From JACPUX01 sp964517465 (GTDB taxonomy: Bacteria > Pseudomonadota > Gammaproteobacteria > Burkholderiales > Casimicrobiaceae), in the NCBI GenBank assembly GCA_964517465.1, contig CAZFEK010000014.1, positions 17,813 to 81,812 of the forward strand: DNA of 64,000 bases, given 5' to 3'. The translations under genes and the position numbers were made by a program. Positions 7,768 through 18,968 of the stretch are shown here, piece by piece. Numbering within the stretch: position 1 is the stretch's first letter; every line of letters begins with the position of its first letter. The notes beneath the pieces are model-generated. The model saw nothing but the letters and a program-made list of their open reading frames with translations. It ran no database searches and had not been told where the DNA came from.

Positions 7768-9039
7768 TCAAAAATAACACCGCAGCGCCAACTGCCAGCG
7801 CGCCGACTCCGGCAGCGCGCCACAATTGCTCAGCGGGCTGCCGCGGGTGGCTTGCCATTGCAAGGCGTAGTCGATGCGCTCGGCGCGGTAGCGCGCTTCC
7901 AGCCAGGCACGGCGGCTGTGGTCGGCCAGATCGAGGTTGAGCATGGCACTGAAATCGAGCCGAGGCAGCAGCGCGTCTTGCCAATTGGCGCGAAAGAACA
8001 AAGCGTGTCGGGTCGGCAATTCCTGCGCCCCCGCCACCCAAATGCGGTAGCGTCCGTAAAGCAGGCGCGGGCCTGCGCGCAGCCCGCGCCACTCATCGCG
8101 CTCCGGCGCCGCGCCGTTGTATTGCGCTTCCGCGCTGAGCGAGAGTTTGTTCCCGGTGGTGTAGCTCAGGCCGGCGGCAAGGCGATTGCGCCAGGTTTCG
8201 GGAGCGGGCAGTTGCCACGCCTCGCTGAGCTGCGAGCGACGGCGTCCGCCGGACCATTCAAAATAGGCCACGGTGGCCTGTCCGAAAAGACCCGTCAGAT
8301 TGAAACCCCATTGCGCCGAGCGCCCCTCTTCCCCATACACCAACCATTGCGGGTTGAGCGTTTCGGTGATCTTTTGGCCCAGGACCAGCATGCCGCGATT
8401 GCGTGTATTGGTGGCGCCCCAATCGAGGCTGAAACCGTCGCGGCTTTCTTCGCTGCGGATGCGCGGCGAGGCCAGCAGCGTCAACGCCCCGCCCTCCCAG
8501 AGTTTCTGCCCGCGCAGCATGACGCTGCCTTGCCGATTTTCTTTCATGCTCGCCGGGTCGATGGAAACGATGGAACGCAGCGCGCCGCCGCGAAAGTAAT
8601 CGGTGGGGTTGTAGCCCATGGCCACGCCGAAGCGCGCATTGATGCGCCCCAGATCGAAAAGCCAATCCGGCGCAGGACGCCAGGCAAGATAGGCCTCCTT
8701 GAGGGTGTTGATGGCGGTGTCGCCGCCGCTTTGCGCGGGCCAACTCGCGTCCAGACGATCGGCCAGCACCGCTCGCCATTGCGAAGAAAAGGCGTGATCG
8801 ATTTGCAGATCGAGCGACAGGCGTTGCTCGTGGCGCGTCGCCCCTCCTGCGCGTAAGCGCGCCGCACCCAGCCCGACTTCCGCGAAACCGCGCCAATCGC
8901 TGGCGCGGGCCACCGTTTCCGGCGCTTCGTCGGCCAGTCGCAGCGCGTCGGCATCATCGGCGCGGGCCGGAGCCGCCGCGACCATCAATAGAACGAGGCC
9001 AAAGCGCAGCCTGACCCCGCGGCGAAGGAAAGTGTGCAA
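7768..9039 (-). CDS. Outer-membrane beta-barrel protein, last gene of an ABC/LolA-like export unit
   Basis: A 423-residue protein with a signal peptide of about 27 residues (ending APARA). The mature part is made of alternating amphipathic strands with many W, Y and R residues (for example WLFDLGRINARFGVAMGYNP) and ends in RCYF, the C-terminal aromatic expected of a Bam-inserted barrel. It resembles porin-like or DUF1302-type proteins only in general character. Its start lies 12 bases after the stop of the LolA-like gene, so it is probably cotranscribed with it and the upstream ABC transporter. I infer that it is the outer-membrane end of a trans-envelope route. Confidence 0.75.
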   Translation of the reverse strand: MHTFLRRGVRLRFGLVLLMVAAAPARADDADALRLADEAPETVARASDWRGFAEVGLGAARLRAGGATRHEQRLSLDLQIDHAFSSQWRAVLADRLDASWPAQSGGDTAINTLKEAYLAWRPAPDWLFDLGRINARFGVAMGYNPTDYFRGGALRSIVSIDPASMKENRQGSVMLRGQKLWEGGALTLLASPRIRSEESRDGFSLDWGATNTRNRGMLVLGQKITETLNPQWLVYGEEGRSAQWGFNLTGLFGQATVAYFEWSGGRRRSQLSEAWQLPAPETWRNRLAAGLSYTTGNKLSLSAEAQYNGAAPERDEWRGLRAGPRLLYGRYRIWVAGAQELPTRHALFFRANWQDALLPRLDFSAMLNLDLADHSRRAWLEARYRAERIDYALQWQATRGSPLSNCGALPESARWQLALRCYF

Positions 9040-9051
9040 GGCGAGGGCCCT

Positions 9052-9822
9052 TCACTCCGGCCGGAAGCGCGGCAGATAGTCGCGCTGCAACCAGGTCTCG
9101 GGCACTTCGCGCTTCACCCAATCGGAATAACGCATCACCGTCACCCAATCCGGTTCCAGTCCGTCGATGATCACGGTTTCGGTCGGCCGCTCGACCCCGA
9201 AGGCCTTCTGGTAGCGACGGTAATAGGCGGTTTTCAAGAGCTTGCCGCTTTCGGTGTAGAAACGCGCTTTCACCGGCCGGCTGTCGGCCACATCCACCCA
9301 CATTTCGATGCGGTGATAGGTCGCATCCGGCGTGCTGGCGGTCAACCCCAATTTGTAGCAGCGCCGCGGCTTGCGCTCGCCGTCTTGGGTTTCTTCTTCC
9401 ACCGCGGATTCGGCTCGATAGTCTTTGGCAAAGTTCACCGTGACCACGTCGCCGTTGGAAGCCTGGCCCAGGAGGCGCTGCTGGGGCGACAGGCGTATGC
9501 TGGCCTGGCTTGCCGGGTCGTAGAACCACATGTCCTTGCCGTTGAACAGGATGAGTTTGTTCGCGTCGCGCGCCGGCGCCACGTAGCGCACCAGGCTGCG
9601 GAACTGACCACCGCGCGCATCGGCCTTGGAGTAGATCGCCAAGCTGCTGCTCTCGGTTTGTTTGCCTTGGCGATATTCCACCAAGGTGTTGGTCAGCCCG
9701 AAGGCGTGATCGGGGTTGCGTATGGCGTCGCTGGCGGCGAGGATGTCTTGCGGGCTGCGTGCCGCCGCGGGTGCGGCCGCGAAGATCAGCAGGGCAAAGA
9801 AGGTGGCGGTTAGCGTCTTCAT
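9052..9822 (-). CDS. Periplasmic outer-membrane lipoprotein-sorting (LolA-like) protein
   Basis: A 256-residue protein with a signal peptide (residues 1-21, AAPAAA end). Residues about 25-250 match the LolA/LolB-like open-barrel family that includes uncharacterised 'outer membrane lipoprotein-sorting' proteins: EYRQGKQTESSSLAIYSKAD, YVAPARDANKLILFNGKDMW, FYDPAS, then MRYSDWVKREVPETW near the end. This family carries lipid or lipoprotein between membranes. It sits between the FtsX-type permease (22 bases upstream) and the barrel gene. True LolA is usually about 200 residues and not encoded with a barrel, so this is a paralogue with its own cargo. Confidence 0.8.
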   Translation of the reverse strand: MKTLTATFFALLIFAAAPAAARSPQDILAASDAIRNPDHAFGLTNTLVEYRQGKQTESSSLAIYSKADARGGQFRSLVRYVAPARDANKLILFNGKDMWFYDPASQASIRLSPQQRLLGQASNGDVVTVNFAKDYRAESAVEEETQDGERKPRRCYKLGLTASTPDATYHRIEMWVDVADSRPVKARFYTESGKLLKTAYYRRYQKAFGVERPTETVIIDGLEPDWVTVMRYSDWVKREVPETWLQRDYLPRFRPE

Positions 9823-9844
9823 TTTGGTCTCTCAAACTCCGGTT

Positions 9845-11236
9845 TCAAGCGTGACGCAAGGCATCGACGATTTCCAGTTTCGCCGCGCGGCTCGCCGGCC
9901 ACCAGGCCGAAGCGACGGTCACCGCGATCATGCCGGCGACGCTGCCCGCCAACAGCGGCAAGTCCTGCCAAACGCGCACCAGGATCAAATAGGCGTAGGA
10001 GTAGCCCGGCGGCGTCCAGGCCCAGCCGCTGTGGTTGATGAGCCAAGCCAAGCCCAGCGCGCAGGCCAGACCCGCCACCGAGCCGATGGCGCCAAGCAGC
10101 AGCGCCTCGCACAGAAACAGGCGCCGTATGCCGGAGCGGCGCAGACCCATGGCACGCAGCGTGCCGATTTCGACGGTGCGCTCCATGACCGCCGTGCCCA
10201 TGGTGTTGCCTATGGTGAACAACACGATGACGCCGATCAGAAGCGCGATGAAGCCGAACATCGAGGCCATGAATTCGTCGGTTTGAAGATACAAGGGATT
10301 GAGGGTCTGAAAGTCGAGCACCTCCAGCGGCTCACCGGCGAAGTCTCGGGCCAAAAGCGCGGCGAGCTGCGCCCTTGCGGCCGGCATTTCGCGCGTATGC
10401 CGCAATTGGAGGATGATCGCCGTCGCCTCGGGCCGCCCCGCGCCGTAGATGAGCTTCTGCGCCTGGGCCAAATGCATGGCCATGAAGATGTCATCGAGCG
10501 CTTTGATGCCAAGATTGCTGGCCTTGACCACCGTGAGGCTTGCCACATTGGGCGCCCCACTGGCAGAGGCGGCCAGCATCTCGATTCGGTTCTGCGCCCC
10601 TTGCGGCTGCTGCGCCTTTTCCAAGGCCGAAAGCGCGAGCACGTCGTCGGGCGCGGGCGCCCCGGTCGTGGCATGCTCCGCGGCGGTCGCCTGGCGGCAG
10701 TTCGGCACTTCGAGCGTGGCACACAATTGCAGCTTGCGGGCCACGCCGGTACCCACCACCACGGCGTCTTCGGCCGCGCCCTCCAGCGCCAGGGGTTGGG
10801 CGTAGCTGATCATGCCGTAGTCGTTCCATTGCAGCATGCGGTTGCGGTCTTTGGCGACCAGCCCGCTCGCAACCACCGAGCGCGATGCGCCAGCCGAGTA
10901 ATTGCCGGCGATGCCGCCCAATTGCAGAGTGGGTGTAGCCACCACCACCATAGGCGCCAGCACGGGGTCATGCTGGATGGCCGCGATGAGTTCGCGATAG
11001 CGCGGCATGCCGTAGGCCGTAGGGTTGTCGCTGCCATCCAGGAAGTAGCCGCGGCGCTGCACTTGCAAATGGCCGCTTTGTTGCACGAAACCCGTTTCCA
11101 TGCCGAACAGAATGTTGGAGCGATAGCCCCCGAAAAGCAGGATGGCGGTGAGGCCCACCACCATGGCCAGCAGCGTGGCCAGCGAACGACGGCGGTTGCG
11201 CAACAGATTGCGCAGGGCAAGCAACCAGGTGTTCAT
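9845..11236 (-). CDS. ABC transporter permease, FtsX/MacB/LolC family
   Basis: A 463-residue inner-membrane protein. One N-terminal membrane helix (about 16-38, TLLAMVVGLTAILLFGG) is followed by a large periplasmic MacB-type domain to about residue 330, and three further helices form the FtsX domain (FGFIALLIGVIVLFTIGNT, then AIGSVAGLACALGLAWLI, then a final helix before WWPASRAAKLEIVDALRHA). This layout is that of mechanotransmission ABC exporters such as MacB and LolCDE. Its start overlaps the stop of the ATPase gene by 4 bases, showing translational coupling. Confidence 0.88.
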   Translation of the reverse strand: MNTWLLALRNLLRNRRRSLATLLAMVVGLTAILLFGGYRSNILFGMETGFVQQSGHLQVQRRGYFLDGSDNPTAYGMPRYRELIAAIQHDPVLAPMVVVATPTLQLGGIAGNYSAGASRSVVASGLVAKDRNRMLQWNDYGMISYAQPLALEGAAEDAVVVGTGVARKLQLCATLEVPNCRQATAAEHATTGAPAPDDVLALSALEKAQQPQGAQNRIEMLAASASGAPNVASLTVVKASNLGIKALDDIFMAMHLAQAQKLIYGAGRPEATAIILQLRHTREMPAARAQLAALLARDFAGEPLEVLDFQTLNPLYLQTDEFMASMFGFIALLIGVIVLFTIGNTMGTAVMERTVEIGTLRAMGLRRSGIRRLFLCEALLLGAIGSVAGLACALGLAWLINHSGWAWTPPGYSYAYLILVRVWQDLPLLAGSVAGMIAVTVASAWWPASRAAKLEIVDALRHA

Positions 11237-11946
11237 GCGGCCGCCCTGCCCTGCGAAGGCGCAGTGCGCTGCTCGATGCCGTCGATACGGCCGTCGCGAA
11301 TGAAAATCACATCGTCGGCCTCGGCGCGCACTTGCGGGGCGTGCGAAGAAAACACGAAGCTCGCCGCATGTTCGCGTTGCAGTGTGCGCATCAGCGCGAT
11401 GATGGCGGCGCCGGTTTGGCTGTCGAGGTTGGCCGTCGGTTCGTCGGCCAGCACGAGTTGCGGCTCGGTGGCCAGGGCACGGGCAATGGCCACGCGCTGG
11501 CGCTGGCCGCCCGAGAGCTGGCCGGGGCGGCTGTCACCGCGCCCGGCGAGACCCACCGCGTCGAGCAAATCCAGCACCCGTTTCTTGCGCGCCGGGGCGG
11601 GCATTTTGGCCAGCACCAAGGGGTATTCGATGTTCTCGAAGGCGGTGAGGACGGGCAACAGGTTGAAGGTCTGGAACACGAACCCGATATGCCGCGCCCG
11701 AAAATCCGACAAGGCATCGTCGCTCATGGATTGCACCGCGCGCCCCGCCACCGTGATTTCGCCCTGGTCGGGCCGATCGATGCAGCCGATGAGATTCAGG
11801 AGCGTGGTCTTGCCGCTGCCCGAGGGACCGGACAGCACCGTAAACACGCCCGGACGAAGGTCGAGACTCACCTCGGCCAGGGCCGGAACGGTCACCGCGT
11901 CGAGATGGTAGACTTTGCCGACATTGCGCAGACTGACAGGATGCAT
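11233..11946 (-). CDS. ABC transporter ATP-binding protein, LolD/MacB type
   Basis: A 237-residue ATPase. The ATG at 11946 is chosen because GGAG lies 6-7 bases upstream and the protein then begins exactly where the family does (MHPVSLRNVGKVYHLD). Motifs: Walker A GPSGSGKTT near 42, Q-loop in FQTFNLLPVLTAFENIEYPL, signature LSGGQRQRVAIARAL, Walker B LVLADEPTANLD and the H-loop in FSSHAP. It powers the FtsX-type permease encoded next. A -10-like TACAAT lies at 11977-11982 on the minus strand. First gene of the four-gene unit. Confidence 0.9.
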   Translation of the reverse strand: MHPVSLRNVGKVYHLDAVTVPALAEVSLDLRPGVFTVLSGPSGSGKTTLLNLIGCIDRPDQGEITVAGRAVQSMSDDALSDFRARHIGFVFQTFNLLPVLTAFENIEYPLVLAKMPAPARKKRVLDLLDAVGLAGRGDSRPGQLSGGQRQRVAIARALATEPQLVLADEPTANLDSQTGAAIIALMRTLQREHAASFVFSSHAPQVRAEADDVIFIRDGRIDGIEQRTAPSQGRAAA

Positions 11947-12007
11947 GCGTGCTCCGAATGCGGTTGAACTGCGCGCATTGTAGCCATCGCCTGAAAGTAG
12001 CTCTTGA

Positions 12008-13003
12008 ATGTTTCCGACATCGTCAGCGGCGAGCATGCCGCAAGCCCGCAAGCCTCGCCCTGTCGCGTCGCCCCAAGTCTTGCGCGCGGTGCCACCCTGG
12101 CCGCTGCCGCCAGGCTCGCCGATCAGCGCGGCGCGCAACGAAATCTGGATACCGCGCACGGCGCTGGCCTCCTGCGTGCTTGCCGTGATGTGCCGCGACA
12201 CGCGTGGCGTCAAGCTTGCTGAGGGGCAACGCTTCAATCACTTCCCGGTGACGCCGACTTGCTCCCTCACCTGGTATTTCAGCGGTGCGGCGGAGCTGCT
12301 GGCCCCGGACGCGCCACCCCAGGCCGACAGCCCCCGCGCGCCGCTGGGCCGCATCACCTTCGCCGGCCCGTTCACGCGCCCCATCGTGGTCCGGAACCCT
12401 GGGCCTATGCATGCCCTGGTGCTGCTGCTCTGGCCCGACGCCCTGGCGCAATTGACGGGCCTAGACCCCAGTGCTTTTCTCGATCGCTCGGCGCCGGTAG
12501 ACGAAGTATTCGACGGGCCCTGGCTAGAAATGTGCCGCGCCGTCGATGAAGCGCCGGACGACGCGCAACGCGTCGCACTGATCGAATCGTTTTTGTTGCC
12601 GCGCTGGCGTCGCGCGCGCCCCGAAGGCGCCCGTGCCAGCCGCCTCGTCGCCGATTGGTCGCAGGCCCTGGCGCTGCGCGCCGCCACCTCCGGCCTGGGC
12701 CGCAGCCTCCGCCAGGCCGAGCGCCGCATCAAACAATGGACCGGGCAAGCGCTGCGCGATCTGCGCGGCATCGGGCGCTCGGAACGCGCTTTCTTCGATG
12801 CCGTGACCGGCGTGAAAAGCGGCGAAGTGAACTGGAGCGAAGTCGCCGCCAACAACGGCTTTGCCGACCAATCCCATCTTTGCCGCGAAACCCGGCGCAT
12901 CACCGGCTTCGCCCCGGATGAACTGCGCCGTCGCGTCGCCACCGAGGAGGGTTTCTGGGCTTATCGCTTATGGGGGTACAGCGAGGGGGTGGGTGAGGAG
13001 TGA
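12008..13003 (+). CDS. AraC-family transcriptional regulator
   Basis: About 320-331 residues; the start is uncertain (ATG at 12008 or 12035, neither with a strong ribosome site). The N-terminal half is a ligand-sensing domain (ASCVLAVMCRDTRG, FPVTPTCSLTWYFSG, GPMHALVLLLWPDA). The C-terminal helix-turn-helix region carries GLGRSLRQAERRIKQWTGQ and VAANNGFADQSHLCRETRRITGFAPDELRRR, the signature of the second AraC helix-turn-helix. It is divergent from the ABC/LolA-like/barrel unit and is therefore the best candidate for its local regulator. Confidence 0.85.
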   Translation: MFPTSSAASMPQARKPRPVASPQVLRAVPPWPLPPGSPISAARNEIWIPRTALASCVLAVMCRDTRGVKLAEGQRFNHFPVTPTCSLTWYFSGAAELLAPDAPPQADSPRAPLGRITFAGPFTRPIVVRNPGPMHALVLLLWPDALAQLTGLDPSAFLDRSAPVDEVFDGPWLEMCRAVDEAPDDAQRVALIESFLLPRWRRARPEGARASRLVADWSQALALRAATSGLGRSLRQAERRIKQWTGQALRDLRGIGRSERAFFDAVTGVKSGEVNWSEVAANNGFADQSHLCRETRRITGFAPDELRRRVATEEGFWAYRLWGYSEGVGEE

Positions 13004-13272
13004 GCCGCGACGCCGAGCGGCGATGGAGTTGGCCGAAGCAAGGATGCCCGAGAGAGTTGTTTTGGGGTTGATGGTCGAATCTTGCCCCGCGGCGAAAGAC
13101 AGAAAGCCTCGGGCGAGGCCAAGCTGATCGCGCAAGCGTTTTCGTTCGCCCCAAGATCACCCAAACCGAGGACCGCAGGCGGAAGTCAGTTTCAGACTCA
13201 TAGTACAATTGCCCCTGAAAAGCCGCGGCCTGGGGCGCCGCGGTTTCGCTTAGCCCTCCCTGGGAGGAATCC

Positions 13273-14304
13273 ATGGAACCTGTCTTGCTGCAACAGGCCG
13301 GCGCGGGAGAAAACTGCGCGCTCGTCGAGACCTGCGCGATCAGCATCGAGTTGCGCAATCGCATCTCCGAACTCGAACGCAACGCCAGTGTCGACCCGCT
13401 TACCGGTCTGTGGAATCGCGCGCATTTCGAACAAATCGTCGAGAAGGAACTGGACCGCAGCGTGCGCTACCATCAGCCGCTTTCACTGCTGCTGCTCGAC
13501 ATCGACCATTTTCAGCGCATCAACGACGAACACGGCCGCCAGGCCGGCGACGCGGCGCTGCGGGAGTTTGCGCGCGTCACCCTGGCGGCCACCTCGGTCT
13601 GCGACGAATATTTCCGTTGGGGCGGTGACGAATTCGCCGTGCTCACCATCGGCACGGGTTATCGCGCCGCGGCGCGTCTGGCCAAGAATTTGCGCGAGAT
13701 CGTGGCGAACCACCGCTTCCCTGGCGTCGGCCGGGTCACCGTCAGCATCGGCGTCGCCGAGCACAACTCCGCGGAAGAAACCCAAGACTGGCTGCGGCGC
13801 GCCGAAACGATGCTCGGTTCGGCCAAACAAAAGGGCCGCGACCGGGTGTTGGTGGACCCGCAAGGCAGCTCGGACCAATGGGCCTCGAATCGCAGCATCT
13901 CGGCCTTGCATCTGGTCTGGCATGAGGCTTACGAATGTGGCGAGCCGACCATCGACGGGCAGCATTACAAACTGTTCGAATTGGCCAATCAGCTCATCGA
14001 AGAATTCCTGGCCAGCAACGACAACTTCGAGCGCATCGCCCCGGCCTATGAATGCCTCGCGGAGCACATCGCCGAACATTTCGCCGACGAGGAGGCAATC
14101 CTGTCGCGCAGCGGTTATGCCCGCCTCGACGCGCATCGCCGAGCCCATGCCGGCCTTTTGGGGCACGCAACGCGCCTGCGCGACGCCGTCCTCAACGGAG
14201 ATGCCCGCCTGGGGGCGCTGATCGAATTCATCGCCGACGACGTGGTGGCACAGCATTTGTTCAAGGCGGACCGGGATTTCTTTCCGCTGTTCTCGCGCTT
14301 ATGA
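13273..14304 (+). CDS. Diguanylate cyclase with C-terminal bacteriohemerythrin domain
   Basis: A 343-residue fusion. Residues about 37-195 are a GGDEF domain (DPLTGLWNR, RWGGDEFAVL at 115-124), predicted to make cyclic di-GMP. The RxxD inhibitory site upstream of GGDEF is not kept (Ser in place of Arg, Asp111 present). Residues about 213-343 are a hemerythrin domain with the expected iron ligands: His in VWHEAYECG, H-x-x-x-E in DGQHYKLFELA, H-x-x-x-H in HIAEHFADEE, H-x-x-x-H in HRRAH and H-x-x-x-x-D in HLFKADRD. An O2-dependent di-iron switch controlling c-di-GMP synthesis is expected, as described for a Vibrio hemerythrin-GGDEF protein; the domain order here is GGDEF first. The gene appears to be single. 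Confidence 0.92.
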   Translation: MEPVLLQQAGAGENCALVETCAISIELRNRISELERNASVDPLTGLWNRAHFEQIVEKELDRSVRYHQPLSLLLLDIDHFQRINDEHGRQAGDAALREFARVTLAATSVCDEYFRWGGDEFAVLTIGTGYRAAARLAKNLREIVANHRFPGVGRVTVSIGVAEHNSAEETQDWLRRAETMLGSAKQKGRDRVLVDPQGSSDQWASNRSISALHLVWHEAYECGEPTIDGQHYKLFELANQLIEEFLASNDNFERIAPAYECLAEHIAEHFADEEAILSRSGYARLDAHRRAHAGLLGHATRLRDAVLNGDARLGALIEFIADDVVAQHLFKADRDFFPLFSRL

Positions 14305-14364
14305 CGCGGCCGACTTCGGGCAAGTCTCGGTTGCCTGCTTGCCGCCTGTGGTGCCGCGAGCCCC

Positions 14365-16818
<2,454 letters not shown>

Positions 16819-17414
16819 AGCTCTTCTTCGATCGGCTGGCTGAGGTTGTTATCGCACCCCTCGTCGATGGGCCGCAGTCTACCATCCTCCAAGGCATAAG
16901 CGGACGGCCAAGCCATGACCTAACTGTTGCTAGGCAAGCGAGGTGGTCACATCACCGCGCTTAACACCACGCGCTGCGCCACCGCTCGCACTTCTTCCCT
17001 GCGTCCATGGCCAGGTAGCGGAAGCTCCTCGACCACGAGCAAACGCGCGTGCGCCGATTCGTCGATACCTCTTTTGACCGCGCTGCGGTTGCGATGAAGA
17101 CGGATGGAAACCTCGGTCATCGAACCGGGGCTCACCTTGATTTCGCGAAACGGCGCCATACGGCCAGTTTCTAAGATGATTTGGGGTAGGCAAAGGCTGG
17201 AGGGGTGTTTGCCCGCCCCGCAGTCATTTGTGCTGCGGCCCGGAATACCCGGACTTGTCCCCGAATACCGATTCGTCTGGCAAGGCAGTACTCCCCTTTA
17301 AGCCATATTCGGTCCTGCGCCAGCAAAGCAGACCGGGCATTCGATGAACACGACGCGCAGCCACTCCTATGCCGCAACCGACAACAGGTCGGCTGCCGGA
17401 TTCATGTGCTGCGT
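16819..17414. other. Gene-poor stretch with one doubtful 70-residue ORF
   Basis: About 600 bases without a firm gene. A minus-strand ORF at 16947-17159 (starting MAPFREIKVSPGSMTEVSIR) has a protein-like composition but no ribosome site and no recognised family. Other short frames give no pattern. The stretch adjoins an orphan antitoxin and a gene remnant, so it may be decayed accessory DNA. Confidence 0.4.
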
Positions 17415-17729
17415 TCAGGCGACGACTTCCAGGCCGCGTTTCTGCACCAAATGCAGCAACTTCAAGGCCGTGCCCGTGGGACGCTTCTGGCCGATCTCCC
17501 ACTTCTGGACGGTCGAGAGGCTGGTGTTCAGAAGTCGCGCGAAGACGGCCTGGCTGACACGCGACGCCTCGCGAATCCTCTTGATCTGATCCGGCTGCAG
17601 TGGCTCGACCGGCGGCAGGCACAACTGGTCAAACTCGCGCAGCGTGACCCGATCCATCGCGCCAGCCTTGTGCAGACCCTTAGCCGTCTCATGTACAGCT
17701 TCGAGAATGGGAGATTTCGTCTTACGCAT
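17415..17729 (-). CDS. Orphan XRE-type antitoxin-like DNA-binding protein
   Basis: A 104-residue protein; the ATG at 17729 has GAGGTGGA just upstream. The N-terminal half (SPILEAVHETAKGLHKAGAMD) is followed by an XRE helix-turn-helix, PDQIKRIREASRVSQ then FARLLNTSLSTVQKWEIGQKRP. This layout is that of HigA-2/NadS-type antitoxins, whose partner RelE/HigB toxin is normally encoded immediately upstream. Here the upstream 236 bases hold no toxin ORF, only a remnant of another gene, so the antitoxin is an orphan or a solitary repressor. Confidence 0.75.
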   Translation of the reverse strand: MRKTKSPILEAVHETAKGLHKAGAMDRVTLREFDQLCLPPVEPLQPDQIKRIREASRVSQAVFARLLNTSLSTVQKWEIGQKRPTGTALKLLHLVQKRGLEVVA

Positions 17730-17795
17730 TGCATTCCACCTCAATCAGTTCGTCCGCCTGCTTGGGTCTCGTGACCGGCTGCTCGGTCAGCGACA

Positions 17796-17858
17796 TCGTC
17801 GGACGTTTTTGACTTTGGTGCCGACCTTTACCACTGCGGAGGAGCCTTTGACCGGGAG
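17796..17858 (-). pseudogene. Fragment of a PhnA/YjdM-like gene
   Basis: About 21 codons on the minus strand read LPVKGSSAVVKVGTKVKN followed by VRR. This closely resembles the conserved C-terminal core of the PhnA/YjdM family, which in E. coli reads LKVKGSSSMLKIGTKVKN. The conserved DHNIDCKIDG continuation and the N-terminal zinc ribbon are absent, and a stop follows two codons later. It is therefore a remnant, not a gene. Recognition is from memory of the family. Confidence 0.6.
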
Positions 17859-17965
17859 TTTAACCCGCCCACTGAAAGATCGTTTCATGTGCCGATCGTC
17901 CGCTGTAATTCCGTACCCGACCCTCTCTTGCGCGGTGCGCCGCGCTTGGCGTGTCAAAGGCGAAA

Positions 17966-18889
17966 TTACCTCTCCCCTCCCCCCGGCACCAACAACAAAT
18001 TCGGCCCGCTGCGCGTGAAGCCCGCCTCGTCGACCAGGATGTCGAGCGCCAGGGTGGCGAGGTCGTCGGCCACGGCATCGGCGGCGGCGTCTTTGTCGCG
18101 GCGCACGACTTTGAGATAACACTTGCACACGTCGCAGGTTTCGGCCTGCACCAGGCCCTTGTCGCCTTCGATTTGTTGATAGGCGACGGCACTTTCGCCG
18201 GCGTCGCAGGCGCTGCATTGGGCGCGGGTGAGGTGCCATTCGGTGTGGCATAGCGAGCAGTGCAGGTAGCGTCGGCCCGGTAGTTCTGAGCTGGCGCCGA
18301 TGACGCTCACCGAGGGCAGCGAACCGCAGCAGGGGCATACGCCAGGAACGTCGAGTGTTTGCAGTTTGTTTGCGTCGAGTTGGGAGGCGAGTTTGACCCA
18401 AAGGGTTTGCAGGGCCGCGGCGACGAAAGGCAGTTTGTCGCTGTGTTCGCCAAAAAGCTCGGTGCGCAGCACGCGCGTGGCGAGGGCTTCGAGTTCTTGC
18501 GGCGACATGGCGCTGAGTGCTTCGAGTGCTTGCGCGGTCGCGGCGTTGGCCTGCGGACGCAGTGCGGTGGCGATATGCGCCAGCGCTTCGCGCCAAGCCG
18601 GGGGGCGCGGCCAGGTCTGCGCGGGCAGCACCGGCATGGCGTGCTCCAGGCTCAGGGCGAGCGCGGTTTCCTCCGGCAGGGGCAATTGCGGTAGCGCGGC
18701 GAGGGCTTGCTGCTGCGCCTCGGCCAATTGCGCCATGAAACCGAGGTAGTCGGCAAGGCTGTGGCCCGTGGCCAAAGCGCGAAAGCGGCGCGCGGCATGG
18801 GCGAAGACGTCTTCCACGGCAGGTAGCAACACGCGCGGCGCGTCGCCGGTCGCTTCGGGAATGGTGCCCGCTTCGATGATCTGGGTCAT
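17966..18889 (-). CDS. fdhE: Formate dehydrogenase accessory protein FdhE
   Basis: A 307-residue cytosolic protein needed for assembly of respiratory formate dehydrogenases. The ATG at 18889 gives the usual N terminus (MTQIIEAGTIPEATG). The C-terminal half carries paired cysteines of the FdhE rubredoxin-like fold: CPCCGSLP, CSLCHTEWH, CSACDAG and CDVCKCYLK. It is the last gene of the fdo region on the same strand, but a strong terminator-like hairpin separates it from fdoI, so its expression may be lower or separate. Confidence 0.92.
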   Translation of the reverse strand: MTQIIEAGTIPEATGDAPRVLLPAVEDVFAHAARRFRALATGHSLADYLGFMAQLAEAQQQALAALPQLPLPEETALALSLEHAMPVLPAQTWPRPPAWREALAHIATALRPQANAATAQALEALSAMSPQELEALATRVLRTELFGEHSDKLPFVAAALQTLWVKLASQLDANKLQTLDVPGVCPCCGSLPSVSVIGASSELPGRRYLHCSLCHTEWHLTRAQCSACDAGESAVAYQQIEGDKGLVQAETCDVCKCYLKVVRRDKDAAADAVADDLATLALDILVDEAGFTRSGPNLLLVPGGGER

Positions 18890-18911
18890 GGGGAGCTTTC
18901 GAATTCGATCG

Positions 18912-18950
18912 ATGAAAAACAAGCCCCGCGGGCGGCAACCCGCGGGGCTT
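18912..18950 (-). terminator. Terminator-like hairpin between fdoI and fdhE
   Basis: A perfect 12-base-pair stem AAGCCCCGCGGG / CCCGCGGGGCTT (18921-18932 with 18939-18950) with a 6-base loop. On the minus strand it is followed by GTTTTT. It lies just after fdoI and before fdhE and may end or attenuate the operon transcript. Confidence 0.75.
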
Positions 18951-18968
18951 CATCTTCTTGCGGCGCGC

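Noticed and set aside
9716..11911. Long plus-strand open frame (about 730 codons) opposite the ABC transporter genes
   Set aside because: Low-complexity His/Arg/Gln-rich translation typical of an antisense shadow; the minus strand encodes canonical ABC motifs.
17171..17377. A 68-residue minus-strand ORF
   Set aside because: No ribosome site, no recognised motif, Cys/Ser/Ala-rich composition like other shadow frames.
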